A stretch of 64,000 nucleotides of DNA, taken from NCBI GenBank assembly GCA_051453625.1, contig JBOZIK010000001.1, positions 197,421,691 through 197,485,690 of the forward strand, given 5' to 3'. Both the position numbers and the translations under genes were made by a program. Source of the stretch: Welwitschia mirabilis (Eukaryota > Gnetophyta > Gnetopsida > Welwitschiales). A model generated the notes under the pieces. That model was not told the DNA's origin. It saw nothing but the letters and a program-made list of their open reading frames with translations, and ran no database searches. Below are positions 46,045-58,099 of this stretch, piece after piece; the stretch's first letter is position 1, and every line of letters starts with the position of its first letter.

Positions 46045-47860
46045 TCTATATTAATTAGATGAATTCTCCTTTTTTAGGAACTTGATTTAGAAATTAAAGA
46101 TAAAAAGTGCTCCGATAATGTCATTGTTAAGAATATTTCATGAATAACTCAATTAAACCTACAAAAATCCCTTTCCATCAATGATACTTTTCCCAATGAA
46201 TACCTTTTCTACATCTCAAAAATATGTTGGTTTACTAATATTATATCTAGTTTCCAAGGTTATTTCATTTCATTAGATCTTTAATGGTAGGAATAGATTA
46301 TTGAGTCAGTTTAAATATTTCTTTTGGGATAGTTATCACTTATTTAAATATTTCCCATATCAAGTAATTGAAAATGTATTCCTCAATCAAAAATTCATAA
46401 CATTATTAGACATTTCCATTTTTAGGGTTGCAGTGCCTATTACTTTACTAGCAAAACTGCCATAAAAATACTTCAATTTAATTTTTATTAGCTATCCATT
46501 TTTAAAGATCCCTATCTCTATTACAAAACTTATGGAAACTGCCAAAAATATAGTAGCCTTTCATGAAAACATATGATGCTTCTAAACCTCATTCTTGTTA
46601 TTGAACCTTTTGATAGTTGGGGTACTAACTTTCAAGGTCAACATCCTTCTTCAAATGGATATTAATACATTCTANNNNNNNNNNNNNNNNNNNNNNNNNN
46701 NNNNNNNNNNNNNNNNNNNNNNNNNNNNNNNNNNNNNNNNNNNNNNNNNNNNNNNNNNNNNNNNNNNNNNNNNNATTATTAGGCATTTCCATTTTTAGGG
46801 TTGCAGTGCCTATTACTCTACTAGTAAAACTGCCATAAAAATATTCAATTTAGTTTTTATTAGCTATCCATTTTTAAAGATCCCTATCTCTATTACAAAA
46901 CTCATGGAAACTGCTAAAAATATAGTAGCCTTTCATGAAAACATATAATGCTCCTAAACCTCATTCTTGTTATTGAACCTGTTGATAGTTGGGGTACTAA
47001 CTTTCAAGGTCCGCATCCTTTTTCAAATGGATATTAATACATTCTATTTTGTATTGATTATATCAGTAAGTGGGTAGAAGCATGCACTTATCAATCTAAT
47101 GATACACAAACTATAGTGAAGATCTTTAAAGAAAACATCTTAATGAAATTTGATTGTCTTTGAGTTTTGATTAGTGATGGTGGTACCCATTTTTATAATA
47201 GAGTATTTAATAATACTCGAGCTAAATATGGGATTACTCACAAAGTTACAACTCCTTACCACTTTCAAACTAGTAGTCAAGTTGAATTTACTAATAGAGT
47301 AATAAAGAATATTTTGTAAAAAGTAGTAAAATCATCTAGAAAGGTTTGGTTTTTTAAGCTAAACAATGGTTTGTAAGCTTATCAAATAACTTATAAAATA
47401 CCATTATAAATGTACCTATTAAGGTTAGTTTATGGAAAATCTCATCATTGATCCATTAAACTTAAACATAAGGCTTATTAAGCAATCAAAAATATGAATC
47501 TAGATCTTAAAATAGAAAGGAAGAAAAGGGTTATACAGATCAATGACTTGGATGAAATTAGGAATGATGCTTACAAAAATGTAAAGGACAACAAGGAAAT
47601 GAAGAGGATATGGCATGATTAAAACATCCTTAAAAAAACATTTCAAGGAGAAGAGCTAGTTTTACTTTATAATTTCCAATTACATTTATTCTCAGGTAAA
47701 TTAGTTTCTAAGTGGAAAGATCTATACATAATAAAACAAGTCTTGCTGAATGGGGTTTTTCTCATCAATAATACTAAAAATTACTAAGTATTCAAAGTCA
47801 ATGGTCATTACCTCAAACACTATCTTTACCCCTCCCATTGAATTATGAATTCATGAGACT
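46045..47860 (+). pseudogene. gypsy internal 1 integrase
   Basis: The plus strand shows the zinc region near 46385-46460 (HNIIRHFHF), then IEPFDSWGTNFQGQHPSSNG (46607 on) and, after the gap, CIDYISKWVEA (first Asp 47056-47058), LISDGGTHFYNRVFN (second Asp 47176-47178) and TTPYHFQTSSQVEFTNRVIK (Glu 47284-47286). The whole catalytic triad is kept. The tail reads LVYGKSHH, then INDLDEIRNDAYKN, then ELVLLYNFQLHLFSGKLVSK, then VFKVNGHYLKHY. A 272 bp block is given twice around a 100-N gap. This is the best kept integrase in the window. Confidence 0.9.
46402..47046. repeat. 272 bp direct duplication across a 100-N gap
   Basis: 46402-46674 and 46775-47046 are nearly identical and bracket exactly 100 N within integrase. 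Likely unmerged contig ends. Confidence 0.75.
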
Positions 47861-48752
47861 TATAAACCTAGGTTAATGGATTTTAATAAAAGTCAATAAA
47901 AAGTGGTTTTGCTATCATTTCAAGTAATGGTTATGACTAAGTATAGTTATAGTTTTTAAGAAAAATTCATGCTTATATTGAGTATGATTATTAAATTTAC
48001 ATTTACTTAAGATCTTTGATTTTGGAAAATATGGAAGAAAAAGTGGATTCTACCTTCATATTATATGTTTTTTTTTATTTTCAAGCATTTGTATGGGGAT
48101 AAGATATTTCTTAGCTAGGCTAGTGATCCAATGACCTCTCTTATGTGCATTAAAAATGAATATAAGAAGAAGAATAAAAAGAAAAATTTAATNNNNNNNN
48201 NNNNNNNNNNNNNNNNNNNNNNNNNNNNNNNNNNNNNNNNNNNNNNNNNNNNNNNNNNNNNNNNNNNNNNNNNNNNNNNNNNNNNNNNNNNNAGAAGAGC
48301 TAGTTTTACTTTATAATTTCCAATTACATTTATTCTTAGGTAAATTAGTTTCTAAGTGGAAAGATCTATACATAATAAAACAGGTCTTGCTGAATGGGGT
48401 TTTTCTCATCAATAATACTAAAAATTACCAAGTATTCAAAGTCAATGGTCATCACCTCAAACACTATCTTTACCCCTCCCATTGACTTATGAATTTATGA
48501 GACTTATAAACCTAGGTTAATGGATTTTAATAAAAGTCAATAAAAAGNNNNNNNNNNTTACATTCACTTAAGGTCTTTGATTTTGAAAAATATGGATGAA
48601 AAAGTGGATTCTACCTTTATATTATATGTTTTTTTAATTTTCAAGCATTTGTATGGGGATAAGATATTTCTTAGCTAGGCTAGTGAGCCAATGACCCCTC
48701 TTATGTGCATTAAAAATGAATATGAGAAGAAGAATAAAAAGAAAAATTTAAT
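47649..48752. repeat. duplicated integrase tail and 3' UTR across a 100-N gap
   Basis: 47649-48192 (544 bp) and 48293-48752 (460 bp including a 10-N gap at 48548-48557) are nearly the same. The left copy has about 94-98 bp where the right has 10 N, so the 10-N gap stands for about that much missing sequence. The left copy ends exactly where the right copy ends. Confidence 0.75.
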
Positions 48753-49876
48753 ATCCCTTCTTCAAAAGCACATTTTATTATTGATCACTTAATTGAGTTT
48801 AGTTAACTGTATTAAGACTATGGATGATGCAGCTCCAATGATCTACATAATCCATGGGGGCTATGAATTCTTGCTAGCAATGCAACACTNNNNNNNNNNN
48901 NNNNNNNNNNNNNNNNNNNNNNNNNNNNNNNNNNNNNNNNNNNNNNNNNNNNNNNNNNNNNNNNNNNNNNNNNNNNNNNNNNNNNNNNNAATGATCTACA
49001 TAATCCATGGGGGCTATGAATTCTTGCTAGCAATGAAACACTAATTTATTCATAAAATAACATGCTTAAGTCTATTGAACAAAAATGTCATAACACTAGA
49101 CACTTAAATTTTATTCAAATGATTAAAAAAATAACATATATGTTGGTAGAACAGAAATCTAAGAAAAAGTATGAATCAGATACCTTATGAGTTCTATTAT
49201 CTTTAGCTTTTACACCTAAGATTTTCTACTTGTCCTTGAATTTTCATAAGTTATTTGATTAACACTATGCTTATTTGATATCAAGATCCATTAAAAATAA
49301 CAAAAATATAATAAGGCCATTAATTTAGATAGGTTACCTCTTTTATTAATAAGTTATGTGATTGATATATTTTTCCATATTATCATTTTTCATCCTCATC
49401 ATCCATTCCACTTCATCCTTATTTCATGAGAAATAACATCATAAGGCATCACTATTTTATAAATTGACCTTTCACCTAGTAATTTCAAGAAGAAATAAAA
49501 AGTGGTCATCTCTCACTAGCTAATTTTTATTTTTCTACATTGTAGCTTGGTTGCATTACTTTACATATTTTTCTTTTTTTCAATTAAAAGGGCATATTGA
49601 GTTAAAATTTTCTAAAGGATATGTTCTTAAAATTTCATTGACATTCTTTATCTTGAAACTTTGAGAATAATTTTTAGTGTTGATTGGGAGTAGGGCATTT
49701 GTTTTTTATAGATTTTTTTAATTTTTATGCCTTAATTATAGAAATTAGTTATAAGTTTTTCAAAAAGATATATCATTTCTTATGCTTCAGTATGTTTTTT
49801 AAAATAAATTTTCTATGTTTATTATTTTGTTATTAATTTTTCGCTAAGAGTCTAATAAAAGGATTGTTAGAAAGTG
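48753..49876 (+). other. gypsy internal 1 3' region and polypurine tract
   Basis: No env-like or other ORF is seen between pol and LTRc. A short block, 'atctacataatccatggggg ctatgaattc', is given twice around a 100-N gap (48837-48889 and 48990-49042). The tract before the LTR is worn: aaaaggattgttagaaagtg. Confidence 0.6.
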
Positions 49877-51236
49877 TGTCAGCATGTAAAAATTGACATT
49901 CTTATCAAGTTATCTCAATAATCTAGTTTACTATAAGACATTAAAATAACCATTTTATTATGAAAATATGTCTTTTGCCTCTTTTAAATATTATTTGTAA
50001 AATTATTATCTCCTTATGACATTTTTCATATATTTACTGCATTTTGAAGAACATGCTAAAAATTGAAGATTATATAGCTTAAAACACCAGTGCCACCATC
50101 TAGTTTACTAACATTAATAGTTCTTATAAGTAAAACTATTTAATTCTTACATTATGAACTTGTTATGGAAAATTCAACCAAATGTAGTTATGGGCTTAAT
50201 TAGGTTTCACATGAGAAATAACTAGCATCTTAAATGACTTGTGCTGGTGATAAGGATGACATGTAGCAGTGACATGTAATAGTACCAAGTGAGATGACAT
50301 GGGAAACACATCGTAGTATCTTTAATTGTCATAAGTATTAGCATCTAGAAGCCACATGTTGATCTCATCATGATGAATCTCACCTAATGCAAGAAGACAA
50401 AGATCCTACCTAATGCCCCTTTGCAAAAAATTTGTAATTGCTCACCTCACATTATAAGCCAAAGGATTTCTACCATCATACACCTCATACTTACTTATAA
50501 AAGGGCCTTGATCCCTCTTGTGTAATATCCTTTAGTTGGTAAAGTAGTAGAATCCTTAGAGTGTCAAGTTAACATATCCTTCTAAGTACCTTCTTTAGTA
50601 GTGAGCTTATTTTAAAGCTATCTTGAGGAGTCCATACCAGCTTTTTTTCTTCTTTTGATATAATATTCCTTTTTTTATTTAGGTACAAATATTTGTTTAA
50701 TTTTAATTTCATGTTACAAATAAATTTGTACTTGTAATACTTAAGATAAAGCTATATTATCAAGTCATTTTGTTCCTTAATTAAATTATCTATTTAGATG
50801 GCTTAAGTCTCTTTTATTTGATAAATTTTAAGTAGCTTAATTCCTTAATTTCCATACTTATTTTAAGGGTTATGAAGAATAAAATAACTATTAAGTTTAC
50901 TAATTCTCATATGATGAATATGATTATGTCATGATGAACTGAGCCACTATGACTTGATAGCTTAAATATATTTCAAAAATTTATAGGATATCTTTGAATT
51001 AAAGGATTACTAAAGGATAAATTTACTTAAACATTAGAGCTTGTTCATTTTCCTACTTCTTTGATCAAATTTTTAATAATATTATTAAACTCTTTCTTTT
51101 CTTCTTTCTTTGATTACAATTTTAAGATAAGCAAGACTTATGTAGCTTTTGTTAAGAAATCACAATTATCCCTATGAAAGAAAAATACTAGTTACCCATC
51201 TAATTTATTTTAGTTTGATTGTACTGCACATGAACA
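49877..51236 (+). repeat. gypsy LTRc (shared central LTR, 1360 bp)
   Basis: From tgtcagcatgtaaaaattgac to tgaaca. It is 3' LTR of internal 1 and 5' LTR of internal 2. TATA box at 50496-50503. No gap, so it is the best reference copy of this family here. Confidence 0.85.
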
Positions 51237-51253
51237 ACATTGTTATTAGGGAT
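51237..51253 (+). promoter_or_regulatory. truncated primer-binding site, gypsy internal 2
   Basis: acattgttattagggata follows LTRc; it matches the second half of the site (GTTGCCGGGGA with C>T changes), while the first half TGGCGC is missing. It shows that LTRc begins a second unit rather than host DNA. Confidence 0.65.
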
Positions 51254-51576
51254 AATGACATGGTAGCTTCTCAAGAAAAGAATAATTTTTACTTTCTTGT
51301 AATTTTTTAGTTTATTTTTATTTTAAGTTTTTTAGTGGTTGGTACTAGTTCTTTCTAATGAAATCCAAATTTCTTCTTTTTCATTTTATGTGTTTTTTTC
51401 ATTTCCTTTCCTTTCTAGTGATGGGTACTAGTCCATTTCTAGTGACATCCAAACTAGTCCTTTTCAAAGTTTTATTTAGTTTTTCCTCTCTAACCTGAAT
51501 AATTTCATATCAATTATTTTTCTATTACAAATCTAATAATTTTTTTATAAATTACAACCAAAATAAAGTAAAAAAA
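51254..51576 (+). other. gypsy internal 2 leader, first part
   Basis: Matches 41413-41745 of internal 1 (gataatgacatgg; agtgatgggtactagtccatt). It is interrupted by the nested copia and resumes at 54764. Confidence 0.7.
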
Positions 51577-51706
51577 TTACTAAGGTTTATATGCACACTA
51601 TGGTCTTATGTCTAGGAGGATGTGAAAATTCTAGTAACATCCTTTTGAAAAAATAAAATTTTAATTTTGGAAAATCTTACTCATGTTCTTGCTCTTCCAT
51701 TTTTCA
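51577..51706 (+). repeat. nested copia left LTR
   Basis: 130 bp, ttactaaggtttatatgcac to tttttca, followed by aatg and the primer-binding site. Its right partner is 54645-54763. Confidence 0.75.
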
Positions 51707-51710
51707 AATG

Positions 51711-51722
51711 TGGTATTAGAGC
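51711..51722 (+). promoter_or_regulatory. nested copia primer-binding site
   Basis: tggtattagagc against TGGTATCAGAGC, one C>T change; initiator Met tRNA type. Confidence 0.8.
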
Positions 51723-52880
51723 TTTTTAAGGAGTTTTTGTGGAGCTTGTTTTGGCCATCCTTAAGCTTTGAAGCTTCTTGTGGCCTCTTTGGAGTTTTTT
51801 GAGGTGCTTTTTAAGGGATTATTGGGTTCTTTTTTAGCTCTTTCTTTTTTTAACTACCTTTTTTTTTTGGATTCTCCTATTTTCTTTTTTAAATTATTTT
51901 TCAAAAAAATACAAAAATTATTTTTAAGAAGCTTTTTGTTTCAAGGGGTATTTATTTAAGGGAAAAATTCATGTTAAGGAGGCATGTATTTTTTGAGGGA
52001 GCATGTATTTTCTTTTTAAAAGAAATTATAGGTTTTTTTAAAAGCATATTTTTAAGGAATCATTTATATTTATAAGAGAACATAGTTTTTTAGGGGCATC
52101 TGTCCTTTTTTTAAAAGAAGCAACTTTGTTTTGAAAACATTTGTTTTTAAAGGGGCAACTAGTTTTTTAAATATTTATTTTTTAAAAAATAAATAATATT
52201 TTATTTTTTCCTTATGTCATTTCACTGGTACGCTAGTCTGTCATGATTCCTTCTCTTTTGTGTATCAACAATGCCCTTTTTTAATGCTTACGACCTATGA
52301 TAAATTTTTATTTAGTAGGAATTTAACCCCCTTGGACTAGGGGTTTTGTCCCCTTACCATACCACACTCCACTCCGTACAACACCACTTGTTGTACTCAC
52401 TATTATTGTGCTATGCACTAGTTCACTAATCTACTTGCATTTTATCACTCTATCTGTGCCTATGCCATTAATGCTATCAGTTCCTACCTCCACTTCCTTC
52501 CATGTTATTTAATGTTTGTCCTTAGAAAGAGCGTAAATATGAGCTCCTTAATGTCACAACTCATATAAATAGTTTGCATTATAAGAAAGAATAGATGTGA
52601 TAAATGATTGCATATATGTAAGACATCAAGGTCAAAGTAGCAAAAATTGATTTATAAAAATAAATTTACATTCATTATGTCAACTTAATCCATTATTATT
52701 TGGGAGAATCCTCTTTATGTAGTTATATTATGTTACTACATGATAGTAAGGACCTAAATCATATGACTTTTAATATGAAAGTAAAGATCTTATTTCCATT
52801 AAAGCTCAGTTTAACTTCATAGGATCTTCTTGCTATGATGTTTGCATGCAAATTTTCTTATTTTCATAGTACTTCTCATT
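51723..52880 (+). pseudogene. nested copia leader and gag, poorly preserved
   Basis: Starts with a T-rich leader in which phenylalanine-rich open runs (51768-51959) are compositional. Between 52000 and 52500 several ttttaag/ttttaaa-rich repeats occur. A Gag-like reading becomes visible only near the end. No confident domain in the first kilobase. Confidence 0.4.
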
Positions 52881-53180
52881 AAAATAAAGAGTTTGCTAGT
52901 AAATCTAATTTGAAAAAGAAATTTCATCATGATAAGGATAATATGCTATAGAAACAGTAAAACAAGAAGCCTCGTCAGACTCAACTAAACAAAAAGTAAG
53001 TTTAGAATACTACCACTCCTAATAAGAATAAATATTAGTGCTTATTATGCAAAAGATAAGATCATACCAGTGACTTCTATGGAACAACATAAATTCTACA
53101 TTTAAGATAAATGAAATCACTATATAATCTAATTTCATTAATGATATTGAAAATTTTGAATCAAATGTAGTCTTTAAGAA
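52881..53180 (+). pseudogene. nested copia Gag zinc-knuckle region
   Basis: The plus strand reads FHHDKDNML near 52921, then a Lys/Gln-rich stretch, then LLCKR-DHTSDFYGTT near 53040. This resembles the CX2CX4HX4C knuckle (C-x-x-C then H, last Cys lost). It sits directly before protease, as expected. Confidence 0.6.
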
Positions 53181-53400
53181 CTCTAACTTTATTAATATAA
53201 GTAAGCGTATACCTCAAGATGAGACATGGATTCTTAACATAGGTGCAACTTATTACATGACTTATCGACATGATTATTTTAATGAATTCATCAAAGCACT
53301 AAGTTAGGTCTATTTGATAGATAGAACTCCAGTTCTTCTAGAAGACTATGATTTGATTACCCTTAACTTGACATCACTCTCTCCATAAACTATTTCTCAT
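53181..53400 (+). pseudogene. nested copia protease
   Basis: The plus strand reads TWILNIGATYYMTYRHDYFN at about 53224-53283, against 'WILDSGATNHMT...FF' of Tork/Retrofit copia. The catalytic Asp is Asn (codon 53236-53238). A few stops follow. Confidence 0.75.
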
Positions 53401-54590
53401 GGTGTATATGTTCCTTCTTTGAGGTTGCATCTTCTATTGCTTTCCATTCTAGTATGAGAAGATCACTCTATTTCAATGATGAAGAACGCAATGGATATTT
53501 ATGATGGTAATCACCACATGGTCATGAAAGTCTACATGGAAGAAAATCTCATTTGACTTCTTAGTTGTGTTAAAATATAAGAGAATACTTACACAGTTTC
53601 CTAAGATGAGATCTCTTCATTGCTTCTATGGCATGCTTGACTNNNNNNNNNNNNNNNNNNNNNNNNNNNNNNNNNNNNNNNNNNNNNNNNNNNNNNNNNN
53701 NNNNNNNNNNNNNNNNNNNNNNNNNNNNNNNNNNNNNNNNNNGTATGAGAAGATCACTCTATTTCAATGATGAAGAACTCAATGGATATTTATGATTGTA
53801 ATCACCACATGGTCATGAAAGTCTACATAGATGAAAATATCATTTGAATTCATAGTTGTGTTAAAATATAAGAGAACACTTACACAGTTTCCTAAGATGA
53901 GATCTCTTCCTTGCTTCTATGACATGCTCGACTTAGATACCCTACTCCTTATATAATGAACGTAATGCATGAAAATTGCCACTGACTTCTTCCACCTATC
54001 CCATGGGATTTTCCTCAGTGTGAAGCATTTATTATGGGAAAAACAACTAGATAGTGGTTTACATTAAGTAAGTGGTATGTCAATCGAAAGATTTTGTTGT
54101 TCACAATGATCTATGTGGATCTCTTCCAATTTTCAATCTTCATAGATTTTGTTATTTTATATCTTCTATTAATGATTATTCCTAAATGACTTAGGTATAC
54201 TATATAAAATCCAAGTCTGAGACTTTGGATATTTTGAAGAAGTTTAAAACNNNNNNNNNNNNNNNNNNNNNNNNNNNNNNNNNNNNNNNNNNNNNNNNNN
54301 NNNNNNNNNNNNNNNNNNNNNNNNNNNNNNNNNNNNNNNNNNNNNNNNNNTCCAAATCTAAGACTTTGAATATTTTGAAGAAGTTTAAAACTAAAGTGAA
54401 AAAGTAAGTTAACCATCAGATTAGAAGTTTTAATTTAAATAATAATAGTAAGTACATATCTACTAAGGTTAAGAAATTTTTCACTTTTGAAGGGATTTAA
54501 CATTTGAAGACTTATTCTCAAATAGCCTAATAAAATGCATTGCTCTCTAAGGAGGTTTTATTATAAGCTACATTCTCAAGGTTTTCTTCT
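53401..54590 (+). pseudogene. nested copia integrase, N-terminal part
   Basis: A 191 bp block is given twice around a 100-N gap (53452-53642, 53743-53933). Then the plus strand reads HARLRYPTPYIMNVMHEN, CEAFIMGKTTR (54019 on), SKWYVNRKI, and a worn first-Asp region (SINDYS). YYIKSKSETLDILKKFKTKV near 54203-54250 is duplicated at 54351. Last come SKYISTKVKKFFTFEGI and HLKTYSQIA. After this, the 3' end of the element follows at once, so the integrase C-terminus, RT and RNase H are deleted. Confidence 0.7.
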
Positions 54591-54763
54591 AAGTACTTTA
54601 ATTCTCTCTTGGAAGATAGTGTATTCCAATGTTGAAAGGGGAAATTACTAAGATTTGTATGCACACCATGATTCTTCATTGTAATAAGAATAGAGAATAT
54701 TTTGGTACAAACAAATATTGATTTTGGAAAATACTAATGTTCTTACTCTTGTTTTTTCCAACA

Positions 54764-55200
54764 AACTAATACAAAAGTTATTTATTTTGTGTTTTTTATT
54801 TTCTAACAATTTTATTTCAATAGTCAAGTTTTTATTTCTGTGTATTCTATATTTCCTATTAAAAATCTCTAAAAATGAAAAAATATAAGGTTTATTTTTA
54901 TTTAGGTTTTATTTTGAGTGTGTTATTATTTTGATTTTGGTTAAATGTGTTTGAAATCATGCATCTCTAAATGTTTTACATGAAACCTATGAATCTCTAT
55001 CTTTTTCTTAATACTATAACTCTCAAACAAACTAGTGCCACTGCTTTTCCTGGTTGATGTTACTGGGATTTTTATAAAATAGAATCTAAAATTTTTCTTG
55101 AGACTTTATTAATATTTAGAAATCTTTCAAGTCCTATTTAAAATTTTTAAAGGCTTGTATGCATTATATCCAAGAAAAATTAGATCACCTAATTAGAATC
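54764..55200 (+). other. gypsy internal 2 leader, second part
   Basis: Resumes the internal 1 match (41745-42179), with ttattttgtgttttttattt and later 'ttttcctggttgatgttactgg' comparable to 41994-42020. No coding. Confidence 0.6.
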
Positions 55201-56560
55201 TCTTCCAATGAAAACATTGACCCTAATACTAAAAGTAATGAAGAGTAGAGAATGTTATTTAAAGATCAACCTCATGATGATACCTAAAGAGAACAAGCTT
55301 TTACCTCCTAAAAAAACCCAAATTCCAAATCTAGTTTTCAACACCTTTTTAATAATAATATACCCTTATCAAATCAACAATTATTGGATACTCTACATGC
55401 CTACTACCTTTGTCAGAGAATAGTTCTAAGTATTAACCAATAANNNNNNNNNNNNNNNNNNNNNNNNNNNNNNNNNNNNNNNNNNNNNNNNNNNNNNNNN
55501 NNNNNNNNNNNNNNNNNNNNNNNNNNNNNNNNNNNNNNNNNNNTCTAGTTTTTAACACCTTTTCAATAATAATATACCCTTGTCAAATCAACAATTATTG
55601 GACACTCTACATGCTTACTACCTTAGTCAGAGAACAGTTCCAAGTATTAACTAATAAATTACACAACCTTAACAATAACCCCAGAAGAAGAACCCTTTAT
55701 GAATACTTAAAAAATCAATGCTTAGAAAACCCTTTGTGCATATTTCAACTACTAATAGCACAAAGGTAGAATCTAATACATCCATGATATAATTACTTCT
55801 TTATTTTTATGGCTTAGATTCTAAATANNNNNNNNNNNNNNNNNNNNNNNNCAAGTGTGTACTTTCTACTGTACCTCAAGATCCAAGCATCTATGACACC
55901 CTTGGACTTACCTTTTTCTTTATTTCTTAAGGAAAAGGATAAATCTTGGCTTCATAACCTTAAATCCTTATCCATTAAAACTTAATTTGATTTAAATAAA
56001 GTGTTCATTTTAAAATTTCTCCAAAGCATAAAACTAGTTCTTTAAAATAAGATATTATGAACTATTAATAAAAGGATCATGAAACTTTCTTATAAGCCTT
56101 AGATAGATTTATAAATTAGCTTTAGAAATGTCCCTAACATGGATTCAAGCTAGGTAGAAAAATTTATTTTTTTAATGAAAAGTTATCAACAAATAATACA
56201 TAATAAATCAAAATAATGAATAGGGGTAGTTTCCTAAGTCTTTCACTAGATGAAGTTTGGTATTACCTTAAAACTATAGCAAAAAGCTCTATAAACTAAA
56301 AAAAGCCAAGTAAACCATCTAGATCCCAATATTTTATTAGGTTTAGGAGTATATTCAAAGTTCCTAATAATTTTTAGGTCAACAATAGTATAGATAAGTT
56401 AAGAAGAAGAGTAGAATCCCTATCCACCTCACCCACACATTTAACCCCTAGACTTGAGTGCTTAATCTACCACATAGATTCTCATGAGATAGTTGAATAT
56501 CCTTTCATACCTCTAGTTTAAAATACACCAAATGAATAAGCTAATGTCATATAAAACCAA
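55201..56560 (+). pseudogene. gypsy internal 2 gag
   Basis: Opens with MKTLTLILKVMKSRECYLKI (55208, a shifted frame of the MDPN... start seen in internal 1). A 114 bp block is given twice around a 100-N gap (55330-55443 and 55544-55657). Further on come QLLLYFYGLDSK at about 55795, a 24-N gap, then a worn body. The knuckle near 56458-56505 reads CLIYHIDSHEIVEYP, with His kept, first Cys kept, others lost. Order and content follow internal 1. Confidence 0.75.
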
Positions 56561-57290
56561 TAGTAAAATTTAAAAAAAAACCCATATTTAAAAACCTACA
56601 ACCTTGAATAGAGCAACCATCTCAATTTTTCTTAGATACAAGACAACTCATATAGGCAAAGTCACAATAATTAACTAAGAAATTCATTTTAATAATCATC
56701 CTTTCATCCTTTTCCATTAAACCACCAAAAATCCTCATCATGTACCCATTAGAGAAATTGTTAAGAATAATAATGAAAATGAAAATTTAAATTATTCACA
56801 ATTATGAACAAACTCTTAAGTAGCATTCCACGTACTTAGAAAACTTTGCGTAAATCATCCACTCCTACATCCAAATCATTTAATAAATTTTTTCTTCTCT
56901 AAATCAAAGAGAAAATAGTAAACTCTGCATAAGCTCATAATTAAATGAAAAAAATTATATTCACAAAAGGATTAGAGACTACACTAATTGAAGAAACCAA
57001 GGCCATTCATCTTAGAAGTGGGAAAGAGATGAAAAATCAATCAGATGAAAATGTAACTAATGAAAAATCAACTTTTATAGAAAACAATGATAGATGAATA
57101 TTTACCCACTTATAAAGAATATTTACCTTTTACTCAACAACTTAGAAAGAAAATATCATGAAAGAATAGTTATAGGCATTTAAAATATTCAAAGAAGTTA
57201 TAATAAACATCCCTATTTTAAAATAAATTAGGCAAGTTCCTTCTTAAGACATATGTATGGTAAAAAGACTAATAAATATAAAAAGTAAAT
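56561..57290 (+). pseudogene. gypsy internal 2 gag-protease linker
   Basis: Equivalent of 43311-44100, more eroded. Recognisable pieces include EIFKEVIINIPILK-like text near 57190. Several stops and small deletions. Confidence 0.5.
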
Positions 57291-57860
57291 CTTTTTTAGT
57301 GTAACAAACTAGTGTAATACTTCAAAATCAATTGCTATCCAAATACAAGAACCCCTAGTTCCTATAATTACCATTAGTATTAGAAACAAACATATTAACT
57401 AAGCCTTATTATACTTAAGAGCTAGTGTAAACTTGATTCCTTATTGTACTTACAAAGAATTAGATTTGAGGAACTTAAAAACACTAATCTTTACCTCTCA
57501 ACTTGTTGATAATTCCCTAAAAACCTCATAGGATTTATTGAAGATATTATTATAGTAGATAACTATTGTTTTTTGGTGTATTTTGTGGTTTCAAATATGA
57601 AAAAATGACCAATTAGTTAGTTCCCGTTATCTTAGGAAAATCCTTCCTAGCAACCTCAAATACCTTAATTAACTACAGGAATGATTTAATAAAGATATCT
57701 TTTGATAATATGACAACAGAATTAAATGTTTTTAGTGCCATTAAACCACCTTCTAGAGATGATGAAATAGAACATGTGGAGAGAATAGAGATCCTTCTCA
57801 ATACCAAAAACCTTCCAGTTACTTTTATAAATAGCATTCTTTAAATCTTCATTAAGATTA
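57291..57860 (+). pseudogene. gypsy internal 2 protease
   Basis: Near 57400-57470 the plus strand reads ALLYLRASVNLIPYCTYKEL, then DLRNLKTL. The catalytic D-L-G is Y-L-R, so both active-site Asp and Gly are lost. Downstream, NYRNDLIKISFDNMTTELNV near 57670 matches internal 1. Stops and one or more frame changes. Confidence 0.75.
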
Positions 57861-58099
57861 AGAATCTTATACAATCATGCAAGATGAAGTCCTTATTGAG
57901 ATTAAACCTATTTTTAATTATCATAAGTATTATTTCTTAGGAGATGATTTTACTTTTTTAGTAGTAACTAATTCCTCATTATCTTCATCCCAAGAAACTA
58001 AATTGATAAATCTTTTATGTAAATACAAATAAGTCATTAGATGGATCCTTTCTGACATTATAGGCATTGACCTTTCATTTTTATGTACCATACTTAATT

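Larger units (their letters stand above)
51577..54763 (+). mobile_element. nested small copia deletion derivative
   Basis: Short LTRs of 130 bp (51577-51706) and 119 bp (54645-54763) share ttactaagg/atttatatgcacac and ...ttttggaaaat, and both end in CA. A Met-tRNA primer site TGGTATTAGAGC follows the left LTR (51711-51722), and a polypurine tract GAAAGGGGAAA precedes the right LTR. It interrupts the leader of gypsy internal 2: the bases either side rejoin to match 41740-41790 of internal 1. Target repeats are not clear (aaaaa against aacta). Inside are gag, protease and part of integrase; reverse transcriptase and RNase H are missing. Confidence 0.8.

Noticed and set aside
47861-49876. Possible env-like ORF between gypsy pol and 3' LTR, as in some Athila elements
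   Set aside because: No open frame of useful length or membrane pattern in internal 1 or in the matching part of internal 2.
51768-51959. Phe/Leu-rich 63-residue frame resembling a membrane peptide
   Set aside because: Composition follows the T-rich copia leader; it ends inside the element and has no independent support.
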